Positions 61,064 to 64,000 of a stretch of 64,000 bases of DNA are shown piece after piece (position 1 is the stretch's first letter; each line of letters starts with the position of its first letter). The stretch is from NCBI GenBank assembly GCA_963810555.1, contig CAWENX010000005.1, positions 62,001 through 126,000 on the forward strand. The letters are read 5' to 3'. The notes beneath the pieces are model-generated. The model saw only the letters and a list, made by a program, of their open reading frames with translations, made no database searches and was not told where the DNA came from. The translations under genes and the position numbers were made by a program. This stretch comes from G963677325 sp963810555 (GTDB lineage Bacteria > Bacteroidota > Bacteroidia > Bacteroidales > Prolixibacteraceae).

Positions 61064-62452
61064 TTATTGCAAATTTTTCATTCTTTCATCTTTATCCTTT
61101 AAGGCTTTAGCTTCCAACGCAATTTTTAAGTAAATATCCCTGGCTTTTTTGTATCTGCCTTGAACCTGATCCAGATCATGAGTATAATATTTGCTCCATT
61201 CACCGCCGGGCATAATATTTTTCAGAATATTATCAATCCACTTAACAAAATACAAAGCATCATCAGCGCTTGCCCTTACAGGTTCATTATTGACTGTAAT
61301 GTATACCGGGGCAGTTTCTACCTGATGACCATTAGCATCCATCCTTCGTGCACATATCCATCCGCTATGAATAAAAAATTGATTAGTCCTCAAAATCACA
61401 GGATTTGTCTGGTTGACATCTCCTTTCTGAGTGGCTACCACTTCTCCATTGCATATCAATTCTATCATACCTGTCAATTCCTTGCGACTCATCCATTTTA
61501 CTTCCACACCGACAGAGCCATTTGTCTTCAGCTTTATTTCATCTCCGGGTCCCTTACCATTGATTTTTAAATCAAGAAATTCATTGTGCCCGTCTCTTGA
61601 TATGACAGTTTTCCCATCCCTTATTCCTTCTATCCATTTCCGGTACGACAATTTACCATCCGGAATCTTCACATAGGTTAGAAGGGTTCCAAAAGGTGCT
61701 CCTCCATTGCAGGGATAATCAGTCCCTGCAGCCAATCCGGGCCGGAATCCACAATTGAGCAATTTATAGTAATCACTAAGGAAATAGTCACTCCCCGCAC
61801 AATCTTCAGAAACAAAATCAATTGTTCCAAGTGCCGTTTCAACGGGAAAATCAATTGGGATGCAGCAATTTAATTTTTGCGGTATTTTATTATTAAGGTA
61901 TTCCATATGGGCAAAACCACTGATTGCATGATGTTGTTTGGACCAATCCAGTATTTTGTATAATGATTCCTCCCAGATCTTATGTGCCTCATCCAAACCC
62001 AGCAAAACAAGATGGCCTCCCAATGCCTGATGAGGCTTATCTATCTCGTCAGCATCCCAGTGCCATTCTGCAGAATAACGGATAATTCGGCCACCGTATG
62101 AAGATGGTGAATCCTTCCCATTGACCAGTTTGAGATCAGCAATTCGATCGGGAGCCTCAGAATTTCCCATATCTGCAAGAACAGAAATAACAGCCAGATC
62201 ATTTTCTTCCATTCTCTTGCCAAGCTCGTCAGCAGGAATTGCAGTGCTGCCGTTACAGCTTCGATGTACATGGATATCACCGGCAAACCATCCTTGTGGT
62301 TCAGGTTTAAACCGGTTGTCCTGGCCGGCTGCATTCAGAAAACTCAATAGAAGTGACATACACAGGAAAACGAAGGCCGGAGACAGGAGACAGGAGACAG
62401 GAGACCGGAAAACAGAGAAGGGAGATCTATAATATGGCTGACTTTTTTTCAA
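61064..62452 (-). CDS. CehA/McbA family metallohydrolase (PHP-like) with repeat-bearing leader
   Basis: A secreted metallohydrolase of about 462 residues. GDIHVHRSCNGST at about 55 holds the HxH metal site. Later motifs include ISGFAHMEY and AGTDYPCNGG (His and Asp ligands), and a C-terminal strand domain. The start is TTG 62450-62452 (MKKSQ); the next in-frame ATG at 62359 lacks a basic N-region. Between MKK and the hydrophobic core AFVFLCMSLLLSFL the coding sequence is a seven-unit heptad array that encodes RSPFSVFRSPVS-like sequence. Either the leader has been stretched by an insertion, or translation starts elsewhere. Confidence 0.8.
   Translation of the reverse strand: MKKSQPYYRSPFSVFRSPVSCLLSPAFVFLCMSLLLSFLNAAGQDNRFKPEPQGWFAGDIHVHRSCNGSTAIPADELGKRMEENDLAVISVLADMGNSEAPDRIADLKLVNGKDSPSSYGGRIIRYSAEWHWDADEIDKPHQALGGHLVLLGLDEAHKIWEESLYKILDWSKQHHAISGFAHMEYLNNKIPQKLNCCIPIDFPVETALGTIDFVSEDCAGSDYFLSDYYKLLNCGFRPGLAAGTDYPCNGGAPFGTLLTYVKIPDGKLSYRKWIEGIRDGKTVISRDGHNEFLDLKINGKGPGDEIKLKTNGSVGVEVKWMSRKELTGMIELICNGEVVATQKGDVNQTNPVILRTNQFFIHSGWICARRMDANGHQVETAPVYITVNNEPVRASADDALYFVKWIDNILKNIMPGGEWSKYYTHDLDQVQGRYKKARDIYLKIALEAKALKDKDERMKNLQ
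62377..62425. repeat. CCGGAGA/CAGGAGA heptads inside a leader-peptide region
   Basis: CCGGAGA, CAGGAGA, CAGGAGA, CAGGAGA, CCGGAAA, ACAGAGA, AGGGAGA in register, between codons 9 and 25 of the metallohydrolase gene on the other strand. Confidence 0.85.
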
Positions 62453-62498
62453 CTTTTCAAAGATTTATTAATTCAGAAAAGAGTAATCAGTAAAATTT

Positions 62499-62540
62499 GT
62501 AATTCATAATTCGTAATTCATAATTCGTAATTCGTAATTA
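62499..62540. repeat. GTAATTC/ATAATTC heptad array
   Basis: GTAATTC, ATAATTC, GTAATTC, ATAATTC, GTAATTC, GTAATTA: six units, ending 23 bp before the stop codon of the downstream deacetylase-like gene. Confidence 0.9.
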
Positions 62541-62563
62541 TACTATACCCTGCATCCCTTGCC

Positions 62564-64000
62564 CTAATAACTTACTGTAATGTTATAATTCCTTCCGGGC
62601 TCGACAGATATAAATGCATAATTTTTACCTTTTAGCTTTCTAAGTTCATAAGTCTGAATTTCGCCGTTATTTTTAATTCCCGTTATACTTTTGTTATTAA
62701 ATTCTGCCGGAACCATAAACGTCAGCTTACTGCTGTGTTTTAATGAAGATGTGAGTTCAAATGACAATATGTTATTTGAAAAGGTAATATTTTCAAAAGC
62801 GGCTTCGTCTTTCATTTTCATGAATTCATACAATTTCAGGGCTGTCCAGACAGGAATGCCATTTTGATTTGAGTAATCCAGCATCTGCATCAAAGGCTTT
62901 TTTGAAAAAGGATAGGCCCAGTTATGGGATTTAATACTGATGAATGAGTAAACTTCATTATTCAGGCTCCGGTCCATCAAACCCTTGAAACAATTGAAAA
63001 ATCCGGTTGTATCCTTGTTTTCAGAATACTGTTGATCATAAACATTGTTAAAATGCTGATAGACATTGATTATCTTACCGTTGTTATCACAATATTTCAT
63101 CACCATTCCGCTGCCGGTATAATTTCCCTGATCGGTCCCCATCTTTCCCAGGAAATGGCCCTGGTTTGAACCATTATCATAATGGGCATAATTTACATCC
63201 AATCCTATTCCGTTTTTAGCTTCAAGTTTAGCCTCTGCAGCGAAATCAGGGTTACCGTCAGCATCTCTGCCGCACCATACAAACCAGTGATTGACATTTG
63301 TATGCTGTGTAATTCCGTATTTGGATTTAATCTCACTTATTTTAGCATGCAGAACCGAATCCATCGTATTCCAGTGCGGATTGGCTGCTTCTTTGGTATC
63401 ATCGGGATGACCCACCATTTCATGTCCCCGGGCTGCCCATTTATCCACGAAAGCTTTGGATGCCTTGTTGACTGCAAGGATATAGATAGTCATCTTTGCA
63501 CCTTTCGCATCCACGTCAGCAAATTGAGGATCGAATTCTTTTTCGTTATTGTACTCGCCATCGTTTGTCAATGTGACGAGGCATTTCAAATCATCAGGAA
63601 AGTACCAAAGACGAGGAAGGGGTTTTACATCTGCGGTCATATTTTCAATGCAGTAAGACAATATTCTCATCTGTTCGTCTGCCTGATTAATCTTATTTTT
63701 AGTAGTATCCACCCACCCATCTGTAAAAAGGTCCATTCCTCGAAGACCATTGATCCCGTCTTTTTCAAGACCTGCAAAGGCAGGGTTTCCCTGTCTTGTA
63801 TAAACAATGCTCTGGGGAAGGTTATAAAGAAATGCTATTGCACTTCCTTTACCATATACATTTTTCACAATTGCCGGACATCCTGTACTAATACTATCAT
63901 TACTGTATAAAGAAGCAATCTCCTCACCACCATTAAGAGTATATTTATCAGCAGTTCCATGGAATTGCAGGGATCCGACAGCTAAAGCTGTCGGCAATTT
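62564..64000 (-). CDS. polysaccharide deacetylase-like protein, 5' end outside window
   Basis: The C-terminal 479 or so codons of a larger protein that begins beyond the right edge. It has a NodB-like fold with LWYFPDDLKCLVTLTNDGEYN, HEMVGHPDDTKEA (His ligands) and VNHWFVWCG, and a strand-rich end (SKLTFMVPAEFNN). The upstream part (GKGSAIAFLYNLPQS) resembles a ThuA/GATase-like segment. It probably acts on a carbohydrate in the same cluster. A REP palindrome is read in frame close to the edge. Confidence 0.75.
   Translation of the reverse strand, partial: KLPTALAVGSLQFHGTADKYTLNGGEEIASLYSNDSISTGCPAIVKNVYGKGSAIAFLYNLPQSIVYTRQGNPAFAGLEKDGINGLRGMDLFTDGWVDTTKNKINQADEQMRILSYCIENMTADVKPLPRLWYFPDDLKCLVTLTNDGEYNNEKEFDPQFADVDAKGAKMTIYILAVNKASKAFVDKWAARGHEMVGHPDDTKEAANPHWNTMDSVLHAKISEIKSKYGITQHTNVNHWFVWCGRDADGNPDFAAEAKLEAKNGIGLDVNYAHYDNGSNQGHFLGKMGTDQGNYTGSGMVMKYCDNNGKIINVYQHFNNVYDQQYSENKDTTGFFNCFKGLMDRSLNNEVYSFISIKSHNWAYPFSKKPLMQMLDYSNQNGIPVWTALKLYEFMKMKDEAAFENITFSNNILSFELTSSLKHSSKLTFMVPAEFNNKSITGIKNNGEIQTYELRKLKGKNYAFISVEPGRNYNITVSY
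63975..63994. repeat. REP palindrome CCGACAGCT-AA-AGCTGTCGG
   Basis: A 9-bp perfect inverted repeat around AA, a near relative of 16077-16096. Here it is translated in frame as PTALAVG. Confidence 0.85.

Noticed and set aside
63182..63910. 242-codon plus-strand frame opposite the deacetylase-like gene
   Set aside because: Antisense to conserved motifs; composition is that of a shadow frame.
1..64000. tRNA or rRNA genes
   Set aside because: No cloverleaf-like segment with the TTCGANNC arm or rRNA-like block was noticed; a dedicated scan was not possible.

Overview
The window looks like a chromosomal segment of a Bacteroidota bacterium, probably a Bacteroidales or Marinilabiliales relative from an assembled genome. 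The evidence is a gldJ-murF gene pair, promoter-like sites of the TAnnTTTG type, lipoprotein and outer-membrane-barrel genes typical of the phylum, DUF6266 and DUF4380 genes, Gfo/Idh/MocA proteins with Tat-like leaders, and almost no Shine-Dalgarno sequences. I saw no rRNA or tRNA genes and no CRISPR array.

Layout. 0-9.5 kb: PepSY membrane protein, ferredoxin, aconitase, a frameshifted small protein, a Gfo/Idh/MocA oxidoreductase, a twice-frameshifted enolase-superfamily gene, a cysteine-synthase-like enzyme and UppP. 10-19.3 kb: a same-strand run with a LolA-like periplasmic protein, two FtsX/MacB-type permeases, a LolD-like ATPase and an outer-membrane barrel, which together look like an envelope export or lipid-trafficking system; then small envelope, thioredoxin-like and TPR proteins and a CPBP protease. 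19.4-22.5 kb: a GH140-like glycosidase with an IS1634-type insertion sequence just behind it, flanked by an unusually long 61-bp target duplication. 22.8-40.7 kb: housekeeping genes (Omp85 protein, cca, murF, gldJ, ispF, a zinc-ribbon protein, Nif3, MerR, M23 peptidase, alaS) and an MFS, methyltransferase and TM-helix group. 40.8-44.4 kb: two glycosyltransferases and a HAD phosphatase that resemble a glucosyl- or mannosylglycerate compatible-solute locus. 45-55.4 kb: a glycosidase, a small barrel, and an eroded accessory zone with DUF6266, an excisionase-like HTH, a truncated AAA ATPase, an orphan response regulator, and broken DUF4380 and M24 genes. 55.4-64 kb: a minus-strand catabolic cluster (enolase-type sugar-acid dehydratase, DMT transporter, SDR, beta-helix carbohydrate enzyme, RraA-type aldolase, CehA/McbA metallohydrolase, deacetylase-like protein) with no SusCD pair in view.

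The most unusual feature is between the genes. Two kinds of repeat array recur. Heptad arrays (period 7) change their word from place to place, and even within one array, without losing the 7-bp phase; they lie directly against start and stop codons, supply some of those codons, and in a few places run into coding sequence, including two signal-peptide regions. Eleven-bp-period arrays, usually a run of direct units followed by inverted units in the same phase, occur at seven or more intergenic sites, each with its own word. On top of these lie REP-like palindromes (several starting GTAGAGAC or GTAGGGGC) placed at stop codons or inside genes. Many genes carry single-base frameshifts, several in conserved genes at homopolymers, so consensus errors cannot be separated from real decay by sequence alone.
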